Source: Pegea sp. RAD2-039 (Eukaryota > Chordata > Thaliacea > Salpida > Salpidae). From it: 64,000 nt of DNA. This document shows, in pieces, positions 23,168 to 35,161 of this stretch (its first letter is position 1; every line of letters begins with the position of its first letter). The DNA lies in assembly GCA_034620365.1 (NCBI GenBank), contig JAQGEQ010000189.1, forward strand, positions 62,001-126,000. Reading direction: 5' to 3'. A program made the translations under genes and the position numbers. The notes under the pieces were generated by a model that was not told where the DNA came from, ran no database searches, and saw only the letters and a program-made list of their open reading frames with translations.

Positions 23168-24649
23168 TGTTTAATTCTTGTTGAAAATTTCTCTTTTTTA
23201 TTTGGAAGCTTTAAAAAATTATGCGCAGTTCTAGAGAAAGACCAAAATTGGCCGAAATATTTATTTTCTCAATTCTAAATGTTTTTTTAACAATTCTTTT
23301 AAAGAACAGTTTTTATATAATAGTTTCAAATGAAATCTTTTTTTATGCAGACATACAGGATATATTTTTATTTAAGTTCAAATTTTTTTTTAACTTTGAT
23401 GTTCTTCTTGATATTTTTTTTTTAGTTCTTTTCAATTCTATAGTTTAAATACCTTTTTTATTTTGATAGGTTTATTGATTTGAAATAATTAGATATTATA
23501 ATTCATATTTATTATTTACATATCCCGTTAGTTAAATTTAAAAAATGTTTTTTTAAATAAAGTACTATTAAAAATTTATTTATTTTGTTTATTTGAAATG
23601 TCAAAAGTTTATGTTGAAATGACTTAAATTTCAATAATTATTTGTAATTTTGAAATTATGTTTAATACTAAATAAAATTTATTTAAAAGTTATTACAAAA
23701 TTATAATTTAAATTTCTTCTATAAGTTTTTCCACTCGTTTCTTACAATATCTTTTTTTAAAAGCTTTTAACTTTGAAATTGAAAGGGTGTAATCACCTTA
23801 TATTGACTAATATTAAAAAAAATTAAGGCATTGTCAAAGAATTATTTGAAAAACTTACCGTATAGTTATGATAACGTTTGCGTTGCGTAATTTTTCATTA
23901 ATTCCATTTTTAAGTTATGTATGAATTGAAAGTTGCTTACTAAGTAAATGCTGAAATGTTTTGAATTATTATTTATTTTAATAAGAAACTTTTAAAAAAG
24001 CCATTATGTTGGGTATTGCTACGCTAGTTGTTTGTTTGGTTGACGAACAAGTAGTAAAGCAGGAAGCTAAATCTAGTAAATTTTACCGCATACGAAAATG
24101 TGTTGCTAGATTTTTTTAGTGGCTTTATTAAGATTTAAACATCTCTCGATTTAGAGATTCAAATATAATATATAATATAATATAAATCTTATCTTCAAAC
24201 TCTCTATTCACTTGTCTCAAAGTTGCACATTCTGATATTTTCCTATCTCTTCTATTTTATTAAGTAAGAAATTTGCTTAAAAAATCTTATTTAGATTATT
24301 TAAATAAAAACTTTAAAGTCAAAAGTAGCTAACAGGAGTCAATTCAGAAAATATTTTGACGAAATAATTTATTAGCAATTCTACACCACAAACACTAAAC
24401 TAATAGAATTTTTTATAAAGAAACAAATCAGCGTAAAAGCGTCTCCATCACTTGGATAAGTTGTTATTTTTAGAGTTGAATACATTTCAACAGACTATTT
24501 CAATTATTAAATCAAAAGTATCTTTTTCTGTTTAAAATAAAACATTTATTAGTTTTTAATTTGTGTCTTTTGATATTTAGATGACTTAAATAGAAACTTT
24601 AAAGAAAAACGTATCTAGTTGAAGGAAATTCAGAAAATTTTCCTTTGAC

Positions 24650-24782
24650 CAACTAATTTATTAGCAATTTTACACTACAAGCACTAAACTACTAGAAATT
24701 TATATAAAGTAAAACGTCAGCGACTTAAGCGATTAATAAATATATAAATTTTCTTAATTTTTGGAGTTGAACAAGTTTCAAC
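24650..24782 (-). promoter_or_regulatory. TATA cassette, minus
   Basis: Tandem-duplicate partner of 19,016-19,138 with the same insert and the same GCTTGTAGTG variant. Confidence 0.6.
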
Positions 24783-24789
24783 TCACTAA

Positions 24790-25709
24790 TCCAAGATTAA
24801 ACCTAAATTATTTTTGTTTATTTGCTAGAAAGGATTATTTGTTGAATCAACATTTGGATTTCAATTTGTACGTTTTTACACAACATTTAACAATAAAATA
24901 ATGTTTCGTTTAAACTTTAAAATCTTTAATAAAAATTAAAATTAGTTTGATTGATTTAACAGCAAAATTAAAGTTAAATAAAAAAGTAAGATCTGTACAA
25001 ATTTCATAAAATGTTTCAAGTGAAAAAAAGTATTTCGTTTTCTATAGAATAACAATTTAGATACTTGATAAAACAAAAGAATTTAAGTTTAGAATCAAAT
25101 TAATATTTACCAAAACAAGATTCACAAAATTATTGTTGGTTTCTCTGCAATCGGTTTCCTAAAAAATATAATTTTAAGCTTTTTAATTATTTTTTGTTTT
25201 ACGTCAAAAATTTTGGAATATTGAATTTTGAAATTTTGAATAGTTAGAATTTACTTATATTTTATTTTTATTTATTTTGATATTCATATAAATTAAACTT
25301 GTAAATTAGATATAAAATAAAAGAGGTAGTTAAAGCTCATAAAAGTCATAAGAGGGATGTTAGATAGTTGGTTATCAATACTTAGTGACAATTTGTCTGT
25401 TTACTTTAATTCTTCTGGTTTTATGAAATATCTAAATAGTTATTATATAGAATAGAAAATATTTGTTTTTCACTTAAAATATTTAAAATACTTTTTAATT
25501 ATCTAACTTTTTTATTTAACTTTAATTTTTGTTAAATCAATCAAACTAATTTTAATTTTTATTAAAAAATTTAAAATTTAAAGGAAATATTATTTGATTG
25601 TTAAATGTTGTGTAAACGTAACAATTAAACACTACTGAATGTTGATTCAGCAAATAATCCTATCTTTTAAATAAAGGAAGATAATTTCAGTTTAATTTTG
25701 AATTAGTTC
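24790..25709. other. Q-like fragments and leader, no gene
   Basis: Duplicate of 19,140-20,066, with the ETDC exon relic near 25,110-25,165 and GTCATAAGAGGGATG at about 25,345. Confidence 0.5.
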
Positions 25710-26115
25710 GTTGAAACTTGTTCAACTCCAAAAATTAAAATATATATTGCCAATAAAAATTTCAAAATCGATTGTACGCTGATTTGTTTCTTTATATAAA
25801 TTTCTTGTAGTTTAGTGTTTGTGGTGTGAATTTGCTAATAAATTGTCGTCAAAAAATTTTTCTGTAATGACTTCTTTTAGCTACTTTTTACATAAAAGTT
25901 TTTATTTAAATTATTTAAATACATTTCTTTGCAAATATATGATTTAATATAATTGAAAAGATGGAAAGATATCGGAATGATGCAACTTTGAGACAAGCGG
26001 TTACAGAGTTTGAAGATCAAAATAACAAGAAGATACAATTAAATTTGAATCTTTAAATCAAGCGATGTTTATAGTATTAATAAACCCACTATAATAATTT
26101 AGCAACACATTTACG
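25710..26115 (+). promoter_or_regulatory. TATA cassette with K module, plus
   Basis: Cassette 25,710-25,848, K module about 25,935-26,115. In the K frame the codon after the M is changed (ATGGAAAGATATCGG), giving MERYRND instead of MGKYQND. Confidence 0.55.
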
Positions 26116-26250
26116 TATGCGGTAAAATATACACTTCTGATATGTAGTTCAAACAACACAGCTTTTCATCTATTTTAAGATTGAAAAAGTTCAATCTAAG
26201 ATACAAGGATAATAATGGTCTAGTAGTTCATCTTTATCCTCACAAATATT

Positions 26251-26283
26251 CACGCTGCCCGGGTTCGATTCCCGGTCTGGGAA
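26251..26283 (+). pseudogene. tRNA-Glu 3' half
   Basis: Only the anticodon-stem 3' strand, T-arm CCGGGTTCGATTCCCGG and acceptor 3' strand remain. The left side joins the ATCCTCACAAATATT sequence that lies about 250 bp upstream of the tRNA in the copies at 20,600 and 58,330, so one deletion removed the 5' half and its leader. Confidence 0.9.
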
Positions 26284-26313
26284 CATTTCTTTTATAACAA
26301 TTTTTTTTCTCAG

Positions 26314-26987
26314 CCGGATTTAGCTGGTAAAATGATGTTAGTGGATTTATTAATTTATTATAAAATTTTTAGATATGGTTTGAATTTGATTAGTGCAAAT
26401 CGGTTAGTTATGTTTAATCCTGATTGGAACCCTGCTAACGACGAACAAGCCATGGCTAGAGATGGGCAAAAAAAACCTTGTTACATTTACAGATTAAAAA
26501 TTTATTAAAAAGTCAATTGGAAACACTGAAAATTAAAGTGACCGAAAATGGCTTCTTGCAGATTACTCGCAACTTCAAGTATTGAAGAGAAAATATTTCA
26601 GCGCCAAGCTTATAAAAAGGCACTTTCGTCGTGTGTAGTTGACCGTGAAGAAGATGTAGCCAGACATTTCTCATGTGATCAGCTACTTCAGTTGTTTTCA
26701 CCGCTCGACGACACGATGACTTCATGTTGAAGCGACACTCATTCAACACAAAGGTAATTACGTCTGTTGGTATCGCGTCAATGACGTCATCAACGCGTCA
26801 CAGATGCGTCAATTGTGTGCAAGTGCGCCCTCCACCGGCTACTGCTGATTGTAATTCAGATTTATCGGATTGGAATCACTCATATTCAGTGAGACACATT
26901 CCGAATTACATTTGCGTCTGGGACTCTTCTGGGGCAAGTTTCGCCTTTCATCAGGTCTCGCATATCATGCAACGAAAACCAGTTTGA
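26314..26987 (+). pseudogene. RAD54 3' end with introns
   Basis: Same structure as 20,955-21,622: exon pieces 26,314-26,350, 26,373-26,492, 26,562-26,753 and 26,804-26,987; introns 69 bp and 50 bp. It keeps DQLLQLF, which the 20,955 copy lost, but has a TGT TGA stop where that copy has TGT GGA (about 26,728). It also shares MARDGQ and the AT donor. Ends at the same TGA. Confidence 0.95.
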
Positions 26988-27692
26988 TGACGTCATCATC
27001 TCGCGATATTTTTGTCTTTATTTTTTGATATTAAAATAAAAAAAGAGAAAAGTTGTAAACACTGTCTTACAATAATTTTTTTACGATAATAGTTTACGAT
27101 TTTTAACAATTTTTTTAAAGAACAGTTTTTATATAAAATTTTCAAATGAAATATTTTTTTATGCAAACAAACAGGATATATTTTTATTTAAAGTCAAATT
27201 TATTTCTAACTTTGATGTTCTTCTTGATATTTTACTTTTTTAGTAATTTTCAATTCTATAGTTTAAATGTATTTTTTATTTTAATAGGTTTTCGATTTGA
27301 AATATTTAGATATTATAATTTATATTTATTATTTACAGTTTTTGTAAGTTGAATTTATAAAAAGTTTTTTTAAATAAAGTATCATTAAAAATTTATTTAT
27401 TTTTTTTACTTAAAATGTCAAAAGTTTACTTTGAAATGACTTCAATTTCAATAATTATTAGTAATTTTGAAATTATGTTTAATACTAAATAAAATTTCTT
27501 TAATTTTAACTTTAATTTTTGTTAAATCTATCAAACTAATTTTAATTTTTATTAAAAAATTTAAAGAAAATATTATTTGATTGTTAAACGTTGTGTAAAC
27601 GTACCAATTAAACAATGCTGTGTATTGATTCAGCAAATAATCTTTTCTTTCAAATAAAGTAAGAAAATTTCAGTTTAATCTTGAAATAGTTT
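26988..27692. other. AT-rich repeat and cassette leader, no gene
   Basis: Copy of 21,640-22,316. An open frame at 27,146-27,352 is AT-driven and not kept in the copies. Confidence 0.5.
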
Positions 27693-28304
27693 GTTGAAAC
27701 TTGTTCAACTCCAAAATCTAGCAAACATATTTGCACATATGAAGGACTTCTTGAACATTTTTACGCTGATTTTTCAGTTTATATAAATTTAGATTAGTTT
27801 AGTGTTTGTGGTGTAAATTTGCTAATAAATTATTTCGTTATAAAATATTTCTTAATTGACTCCTTTTAGCTACTTTTTACATAAAAGTTTTTATCTAAAT
27901 TATCTAAATACCATTTTTTTAGAAAATATTTGATACAATATAAATGGATAAGAGATGGGAAAATAGGAAAATGATGCAACTTTGAGACAAGCGGTTAGAG
28001 AGTTTGAAGATCTAAATAACATGAAGATAAAATTATATTTGAATCTTTAAATCAAAAGATGTTTATAGTATTAAGAAGGACACTATAATAATTTAACAAC
28101 ACATTTACGTATGCGGCAAAATACACTTCTGATATGCAGTTCGAACAACACAAATTATTTTTATTTATTTTTTTGATGAAAATCTTTTAGCAAATCTACA
28201 CCACAAACACTAAACTAGTAGAAATTTTTATAGACTAAAAAATCTGCGTAAAGGTATTATTGCAGATTTTTTCATTTAATTTTTGAGAATGAAAAAGTTT
28301 CAAC
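27693..28304. mobile_element. E7: compact inverted cassette pair
   Basis: Plus cassette 27,693-27,837, one K module 27,930-28,110, then a minus cassette 28,175-28,304 whose palindrome is damaged (GAATGAAAAAGTTTCAAC). The minus cassette's constant block joins GATGAAAATC instead of the usual CGAAATAATT. The same join is seen at 33,840, 54,170 and 60,476. Confidence 0.55.
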
Positions 28305-28309
28305 AAACA

Positions 28310-29200
28310 AATTCAAGATTGAACCTAAATTATCTCTTTTTATTTTTAAGAAATGAATATTCCCTGAATCAACATTTGGAACTTCTTAATTTGTACGTTT
28401 TTACACAGCATTTAACAATAAAATAATATTTTCTTTAAATTTTAAAATTTTTAACGAAAATTAAAATTAGTTTGATTGATTTAACAACAAAGTTAAAGTT
28501 AAATAAAAAAGTAAGATCTGTAAAAATTTTTTCAAATGTTTGAAGTGAAAAAAAAGTAATTTGTATTCTATAGAATAACAATTTAGATATTTCATAAAAA
28601 CAAACGAAATTAAATTTAAGATCAAATTAATATTTACCAAAACTAGAATCACAAAATTATTGTTGGTTTCTCCGCAATCGGTTTCCTAAAAAGATAATTA
28701 TCTTCCTAAATCAGATAGAACGGATTATTCAATAAATCTACACTTTGTACTTTTAAATTTGTACTTTTTCACAGCATTTAACCTTTAACAATAAATTAAT
28801 ATATTCTATTATATCAAAACTTCTAATAAAATTGAAAATTAGTTTGATTAATTTAACAAAAAATTGAAGAAAAATAAAAAAGTTTTATCAGTAAAATTTA
28901 TTTCAAATGTTTTAATTGAAAAAAAAATATTTTGTGTATTTTTTGTATAACAATGTTGATATTTCATAAAAACAAAAGAAATTAAGTTTGGGATGAAAAT
29001 AATCTTTACCAAAACTGGATTCACAAAATTATTGCTGGTTTCTCTGCAATCTGTTTCCTAAAAAATATAATTTTAAGCGTTTTAATTATTTTTGTTTCAC
29101 GTCAAAAATTTTGATACAAATAAAAGTTTGATTTAATAAGTTAAGTAAAAATCGAAGTTAAATCTAAAAGTTTTAAATCTGAAAAACTTATTTCAAATCA
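28310..29200 (-). other. Degenerate Q region, no intact gene
   Basis: Two successive partial copies of the cassette leader and Q-intron region (ETDC exon relics near 28,650-28,685 and 29,010-29,060). The open frame 28,467-28,652 is intron-like sequence conserved in several copies (ISFVFMK), not a recognisable product. Confidence 0.45.
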
Positions 29201-29219
29201 TTTAAATGAATAAACTATT

Positions 29220-29531
29220 TTATCTTCTTGTGTATAAATATGACAATTTAGTAAGTTCTTGAAAAGATATTAAATGGTTTACACTTTGTCTGAAAGCAAT
29301 CAAACCAGTTTCAATCCAATCATCTTCTATATCCTACAAAATTGTATTAAATAATTACATCAGTAACTGGTATTTAATCTTTAGTAACTATATTTATACC
29401 ACTCTTAATATTTAAATTAATATGAATTTGTTTTTAGATAGACAAAGAAATAGAAATAATCATTTTTCACTCACTGTATCAGGTTCTGAAAATATCGAAG
29501 TGACTTCACTTTTCATTTCATTATTGTCAAT
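29220..29531 (-). pseudogene. Q gene fragment, exons 1 and 2 with good splice sites
   Basis: Exon 1 at 29,475-29,531 (19 codons, MKSEVTSIFSEPDT at its end) with donor GTGAGTG. The intron runs to acceptor TTTTGTAG at 29,334-29,336. Exon 2 at 29,220-29,333 reads WIETGLIAFRQSVNH ... YTRR then TAA. Frame is open across both, so this is the best-kept Q copy. Family not recognised. Confidence 0.55.
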
Positions 29532-29689
29532 CTAAAATCATAAATAAATATATTGAATAAATTGTAAGAAGTAAAAATTATATCTAAAACAAAGGAACTA
29601 AGGTTTAGTATCAAATTAATAATTACCAAAACTGGGTTGACCAAATTATTGAAAAATACGAGGTAAAAACTGATATAAAACCAGATTAC

Positions 29690-30200
29690 AACAACATAAT
29701 AAACAAAATAAATCTTTGATGAAAAAATAAATTATTAAAATGATGAAATAAAAACTCAATACTATCATCTTACTTCATAAAAAATTTGTTTGAAAAATTA
29801 CTTAAATTAATTACTGAAACAATTTTTACTTTTTTTAAATGTAATTTAAATTCATATCTCAATATTAATTTTATATATACTTTCATTTAACTTATAGATA
29901 TTACAATTATAACTGTAATCTGACAATTTACTAATAAGCTTATTTAGTGATTCCTTGTTCTATTTGAAGACTTAATTGTAGTAGTCAGGTCGATTACTGA
30001 AATTTTTCACAACTTTAAACTAGATGATTTATCTTTTAGACAATATAATTTTTCAATGGAAAAATTTGTTTATTTTTTATATATAATTGAGGCAAATTAC
30101 ATTTAATTAATGTTCAAAAATAAATAAAAGTAAAAATTTCTGTTTGAGTATTTGTAAGGTAGTTAAAAACTGAGTATCTGTTTATAATTTTTTATTAATT
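29690..30200 (-). repeat. Partial block D, inverted
   Basis: Matches block D interior (compare 14,760-15,250) in reverse. No gene. Confidence 0.5.
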
Positions 30201-30369
30201 TTATAATGGAATCAAAAGTTGTCAAGTTCAAGTCATGTCATCATATTAACTAATAAAGATTACGATTTAAAAGCAAATTTAAACTATTAACATTAATCTT
30301 GTCTCTAATATTGAACATTTTCAATCTAAAAATAGATAAAAAGATGAGTTGTTTCAACTACACATCAGA

Positions 30370-30824
30370 AATGTATCTTACCGCATACGTAAATGTGATA
30401 CTAAATTATTATAATGTACTTCTTAAAACTATAAAAATCTCTTGATTTAACGATTCAAATATAATTTTATCATCTTATTATTTTGATCTTCAAACTCTCT
30501 AACCGCTTGTCTCAAAGTCGCTTCATTCTGATATTTTCCCATCTCTTCAATTAAGTAAAATCATATATATTCTGAAAAAATTATATTTAGATGACTTAAA
30601 TATAAACTTTTATGTAAAAACTAGTAAAAAGTAGCTAAGTAAAAAGTAGCTAACAGGAGTCAATTCAGAAAATTATTTTATGACGGAATAATTTATTAGC
30701 AAATCTACACCACAAACACTAAACTACTAGAGATTTATATAAAGTGAAAAATCAGCGTAAAATGTAGAAATGCTATAGAAAACCATTAAATACTTTTAAA
30801 TTTTAGAGTTGAACAAGTTTCAAC
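30370..30824 (-). promoter_or_regulatory. TATA cassette with K module, minus
   Basis: Cassette 30,684-30,824, K module 30,430-30,560. Between them the sequence repeats AAAGTAGCTAAGTAAAAAGTAGCTAAC, a small local duplication. Variable insert not shared with any other copy in the window. Confidence 0.6.
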
Positions 30825-30829
30825 GAACT

Positions 30830-31560
30830 AATTCAAGATTGAATAAAATTTATCTTCTTTTGTTTAAAAGAAAGGATTATTTGCTAAATCAATATTCAGT
30901 AGTTTTTAATTGGTACGTTTACACAACATTTAACAATCAAATAATGTTTCTTTTAAATTTTAAAATTGTTAGTAAGAGTGAAAATTAGTTTGATTGATTT
31001 AACAACAAAATTAAAGTTAAATAAAAAATTTACATCTGTAAAAATTATTTCAAATGTTTTATGTGGAAAGAAAAATATTTAGTATTCTTTAAAATTACAA
31101 TTTAGATATTTCATACAAACAAAAGAAATTAAGTTTAGAATCAAATTAATATTTACCAAAACTAGATTTACCAAATTATTGCTGGTTTCTCTGCAATCGG
31201 TTTCCTAAAAAATATAATTTTAAGCTTTTTAATTAATTTTTGTTTCACGTCAAAAATTTTGTTACAAATAAAAGTGTGTTTTAATAGTTAATTTAAAAAT
31301 CAAAATTAAATTTAAAAGTTTTAAATCTGTAAAACTTATTTCAAATCTTCTTAATGAATAAACTATTTTATCTTCTAATGTATAAGATTGACAATTTAGT
31401 AAGTTCATGAAAAGAAATTAATGGGTTTACTCTTTGTCCGAAAGCAATGAAACCAGTTTCAATCTAATCATCTTCTATATCCTGCAAAATTGTATTAAAT
31501 AATAACATCAGTAACTGGTATTTAGTTCTTAAATAACTATAATTATACAAAAATTATTAT
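30830..31560 (-). pseudogene. Q gene fragments
   Basis: Minus-strand ETDC exon (about 31,165-31,210) and WIETGL exon (about 31,370-31,490, with ATGGTTTCAT changes). Exon 1 is missing. AT-rich otherwise. Confidence 0.4.
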
Positions 31561-31589
31561 ACTAAAAATATATAAAAAGATGTGGAGTT

Positions 31590-32026
31590 TGAACTGCATA
31601 TCAGAAGTGTATTTTACCGCATACGTAAATGTGTTGCTAAATTTTTATAGTGCCTTTCTTAATATTATAAATCCCTTGATTTAAACATTCAAATATAATT
31701 TTATCATCTTGTTAATTTGATCTTCAACCTCTCTAACCACTTATCTCAAAGACGCATCATTTTGATATTTTCCCATCTTTTCATTTATATTAAATCATCT
31801 ATTTACTAAAAGAATATTTTTAGATAATTTTAATAAAAACTTTTAAGTAAAAAGTAGCTAACAGCAATCAATTCAGAAAATTATTTTTTGACGAAATAAT
31901 TTATTAGCAAATTTACACCACAAACACTAAACTAATCGAAATTTATATAATGAAAAAAATCTGAGTAATACTACAATTTAAGCAAATTTCTATATAGCTA
32001 ATTTTTGAAGTTGAACAAGTTTCAAC
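31590..32026 (-). promoter_or_regulatory. TATA cassette with K module, minus
   Basis: Cassette 31,892-32,026 with its own insert, CTCAGATTT in place of CGCTGATTT and an ATTATATAAATTT box. K module 31,670-31,800; the M codon context is AAGATGGG and the reading DASLR replaces DATLR. Confidence 0.6.
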
Positions 32027-32099
32027 AAACTATTTCAATATTTATTCTAAATTTCTTCTTTAATTCCATCGCAAAGATTATTTGCTGAAACAAAATTCA

Positions 32100-32330
32100 G
32101 TAGTTTTCTATTTGTACCTTTACACAGAACTTTAAAACTTTTAACTGCTTTCAGTAAATGAATTAAGTTTTATTTTTCAATCAATGTATTGTTGATGGTA
32201 ATCTAGTCAGGGTTTGGTTCATAATATCGGCTCCATATCCAGCAGCTCCTTCTACTACTAACTGAGGTTTTAGTTGGCGACCATTTAGGTAAAATGATTT
32301 AACTCTTAACAATTTACTATCCAAAGATCA
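32100..32330 (-). pseudogene. P exon copy
   Basis: Minus-strand copy of the P exon (see 44,138-44,362). Reads toward AAGYGADIMNQTLTR. Confidence 0.45.
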
Positions 32331-32573
32331 ATTATAGTGTTGCCCACAGCAGCTTTTTATTGGCTCTTTTCTTCATTTACACCACAGGTATGATTCAGAC
32401 TATTAACATTTAAGGGTTTCAAACGGTTATGAGGTTCATTCACTTATTTCTAAATACTTTTTTCTAAAAACAATTTTTACATTATATAAACAAGCTTACT
32501 TTATAATCTACCGACCAATTTTTCTTGTAGTAGCTTCTATCGAATCTTCAAATGATTATTTTTTTAATTTCTG

Positions 32574-32867
32574 ACTCCATCTTTCAAAATTTTCTTTTTT
32601 CCACATCAATTTGAATTTCTTTTTCAAAAATCTCCTAGTGATCAGTTGTTGTCCTATCTCCATCAGTGGTTGTATTTCTCAATCAAGTCTTATAAACATC
32701 CTCATACAACAGATAAATATGAAACGCCGATGTGTCTTGAAAGATGAATAGATGATGATCAACATTCAGATGACTACAATACAAATTTGGATTTAGAAAC
32801 AGCTCTTGATGTGTGCTTACATAAAACAGGAAAAAATTTAATTACAAGAATTACTCACCCTACTTAG
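32574..32867 (+). pseudogene. B exon copy with nonsense mutation
   Basis: Same 294-bp exon as 53,195-53,488 but the acceptor CAG is CTG and the codon TGC in CLERC is TGA. It is followed by the Q exon 2 relic at 33,052, which itself has TAA early on. Confidence 0.55.
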
Positions 32868-32869
32868 CT

Positions 32870-33710
32870 AAATGGATAAAACCAAAATTATCGTTTATCA
32901 TGAAAACTGGTTATTTCTATTTCTTCTTTTATCTAAAGTTTAATTTAATTTGGTTTTAAGTTTTAGACTAAAGTATTTATTATAATATAGAATTGATTAT
33001 TTAAGATTTAAATACCAGTTAATGATGTAGTTATTTAATAAAATTTTGTAGGATTTATAAGATGATTAGATTGAAACTGGTTTGACTGCTTTAAGACAAA
33101 GAGTAAACCATTTTAATTTATTTTTAAGAACTTACTAAACTGTCAGATTTATACACAAGAAAATAAAATAGTTTATTTATTTAAATAATTTGAAATAAGT
33201 TTTACAGATTTATAATTTTTGATTTAACTTTGAATTTTATTTAAACTATTAAAACAAACTTTCATTTATACAAAAGTTTTAACATAAGAGAAAACATAAT
33301 TTAAAAAGCTTAAAATTATCTTTTTAGGAAACCGATTGCGGAGAAACCAACAACAATTTTGTGAATCTAGTTTTGGTAAATATTAATTTGATCTTAAACT
33401 TAATTTCGTTTGTTTTTATGAAATATCTAAATTTTTATTCTATAGAATACAATTTACTTTTTTTCACTTGAAACATTTTATGAAATTTTTAAAGATCTTA
33501 CTGTTTTATTTAACTTTAATTTTGTTGTTAAATCAATCAAACTATTTTTAATTTTCATTAAAAATTTTAAAATTTAAAGAAAATATTATTTTATTGTAAA
33601 ATGCTGTGTAAAAACGTACATATTAAAAACTACCAAATGTTGATTCAGGGAATATTCATTTCTTAAAAATAAAAAGAGATAATTTAGGTTCAATCTTGAA
33701 TTTGTTTGTT
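32870..33710 (+). pseudogene. Q exon relics and cassette leader
   Basis: Q exon 2 from 33,052 (GATTTATAA, immediate stop), Q exon 3 at about 33,330-33,378 (ETDCGETNNN, acceptor TTTTTAG, donor GTAAATATT), then the cassette leader. No complete gene. Confidence 0.45.
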
Positions 33711-33717
33711 GAAACTT

Positions 33718-34314
33718 GTTCAATCTCAAAAATTAAATGAAAATATCTTCAATAATACCTTTACGCAGATTTTTTTTTAGTTTATAAAAATTTCTACTAG
33801 TTTAGTGTTTGTGGTGTAGATTTGCTAATAGATTTTCATCAAAAAAATAAATAAAAATAAATTGTGTTGTTCGAACTGCATATCAGAATTGTATTTTACT
33901 GCATACATAAATGTGTTGCTAAATTATTATAGTGTCCTTCTTAATACTATAAACATCTCTTGATTTAAAGATTCAAATATAATTTTATCTTCATGTTATT
34001 TTGATCTTCAAGCTCTCTAACCGCTTGTCTCAAAGTTGCTTCATCTTGCTATTTTCCAATCTTTTATCCATTTATATTATATCAAATATTTTCTAAAAAA
34101 ATGGTATTTAGATAATTTAAATAAAAACTTTTATGTAAAAAGTAGCTAACAGGAGTAAATTCAGAAAATATATTTATAACGAAATGATTTATTAGCAAAT
34201 TTATACCGCAAACACTAAACTAATAGAAATTTATATAAAGGAACAAATCAGCGTAAATTTGTATTTCATGTGAGTTGCTATTACTATAATTTTTAGAGTT
34301 GAACAAGTTTCAAC
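33718..34314. mobile_element. E8: compact inverted cassette pair
   Basis: Plus cassette 33,718-33,840 (constant block ends GATTTTCATC), K module on the minus strand 33,950-34,070, minus cassette 34,180-34,314. Same layout as E11 at 54,042-54,645. Confidence 0.55.
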
Positions 34315-34319
34315 AGACT

Positions 34320-35006
34320 ATTTCAGTAATTATTCTAGCTTTCTTCTTTAATTCGATAGCAAAGATTATTTGCTGAATCAAACTTTAGTAGTTTTCAATT
34401 TTTACGTTTACACAGAACTTTAAAACTTTTAACTGTTTCCAGTAAATGATTGAAATGTTTTAAACATTTTTTTCAATCAATATTTTGTTGATGGTAATCT
34501 AGTCAGAGTTTGGTTCATAATATCGACTCCAAATACAACAGCTCAATAGCAATAATTCAAAAATATTATCAATATTATTGCTAATTCTTATGAAACTATT
34601 ACAATCTTCAGTAAACTGAAATGTTTAGAATTTAACAAGAATCAGTCAAACAAAACCAAAATATTGAACTTAAAACCTTTAAATCTGCTTGAAAAGGTAC
34701 TGAATAAAGTTTAAAAAAAAATTGGAATATTTTTAGTATTAAGAAACAGAATAAGATATGCCTTAAAATTAGAAATTTATAAAATAGATTGTCTTAATAA
34801 TATAAAGTTATCTACTTCATATAAAGTAAGTAATTATTAAACCAATAATTGTTTATTTATGTCACTTAAAAATATTTTAAATTGAATAAAATCAGAGAAT
34901 TCAAGAAAACAATTTCTCTTTTTCTATTTAATTTTCTAGAAAGAAAAAGTTTCAAATAAAAATAAAGAAATTTGGAATAAACAACAAATTTGAGATGTTC
35001 TTTCTT
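34320..35006. other. P-exon relic and tRNA-pair leader
   Basis: P relic on the minus strand at 34,400-34,540, then AT-rich sequence repeated at 3,900-4,400. No gene. Confidence 0.45.
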
Positions 35007-35080
35007 GGTCGGTTAGCGCAGTTAGTTAGAGCGTCGTGCTAATAACGCGAATGTCGCGGATTCGATCCCCGTACTGGCCA
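35007..35080 (+). tRNA. tRNA-Ile(AAU), degenerate
   Basis: 74 nt, anticodon AAT. The D-stem reads GCGC instead of GCTC, a C-A mismatch closes the T-loop, and the D-loop has AGTTAGTT. Probably a pseudogene, although its tRNA-Asp neighbour is canonical. Confidence 0.75.
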
Positions 35081-35089
35081 TGTTCTGTG

Positions 35090-35161
35090 TCCTCGTTAGT
35101 ATAGTGGTGAGTATCCCCGCCTGTCACGCGGGAGACCGGGGTTCGATTCCCCGACGGGGAG
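35090..35161 (+). tRNA. tRNA-Asp(GUC), intact
   Basis: All stems pair: acceptor TCCTCGT/ACGGGGA, anticodon stem CCGCC/GGCGG-type with GTC, T-arm CGGGGTTCGATTCCCCG. Best of the three copies. Confidence 0.95.

Larger units (their letters stand above)
22317..24491. mobile_element. E6: convergent-cassette element carrying RAD54 piece
   Basis: Plus cassette 22,317-22,461 faces minus cassette 24,360-24,491, with K modules at 22,560-22,735 and 24,150-24,255 (minus). The interior holds a full-length but degenerate tRNA-Glu, the RAD54 exon, an M module on the minus strand (23,860-24,010) and the RAD54 stub at 24,049-24,064. It is the only E-type element that keeps the whole tRNA outline, so it shows the state before the stub formed. 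Confidence 0.55.
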
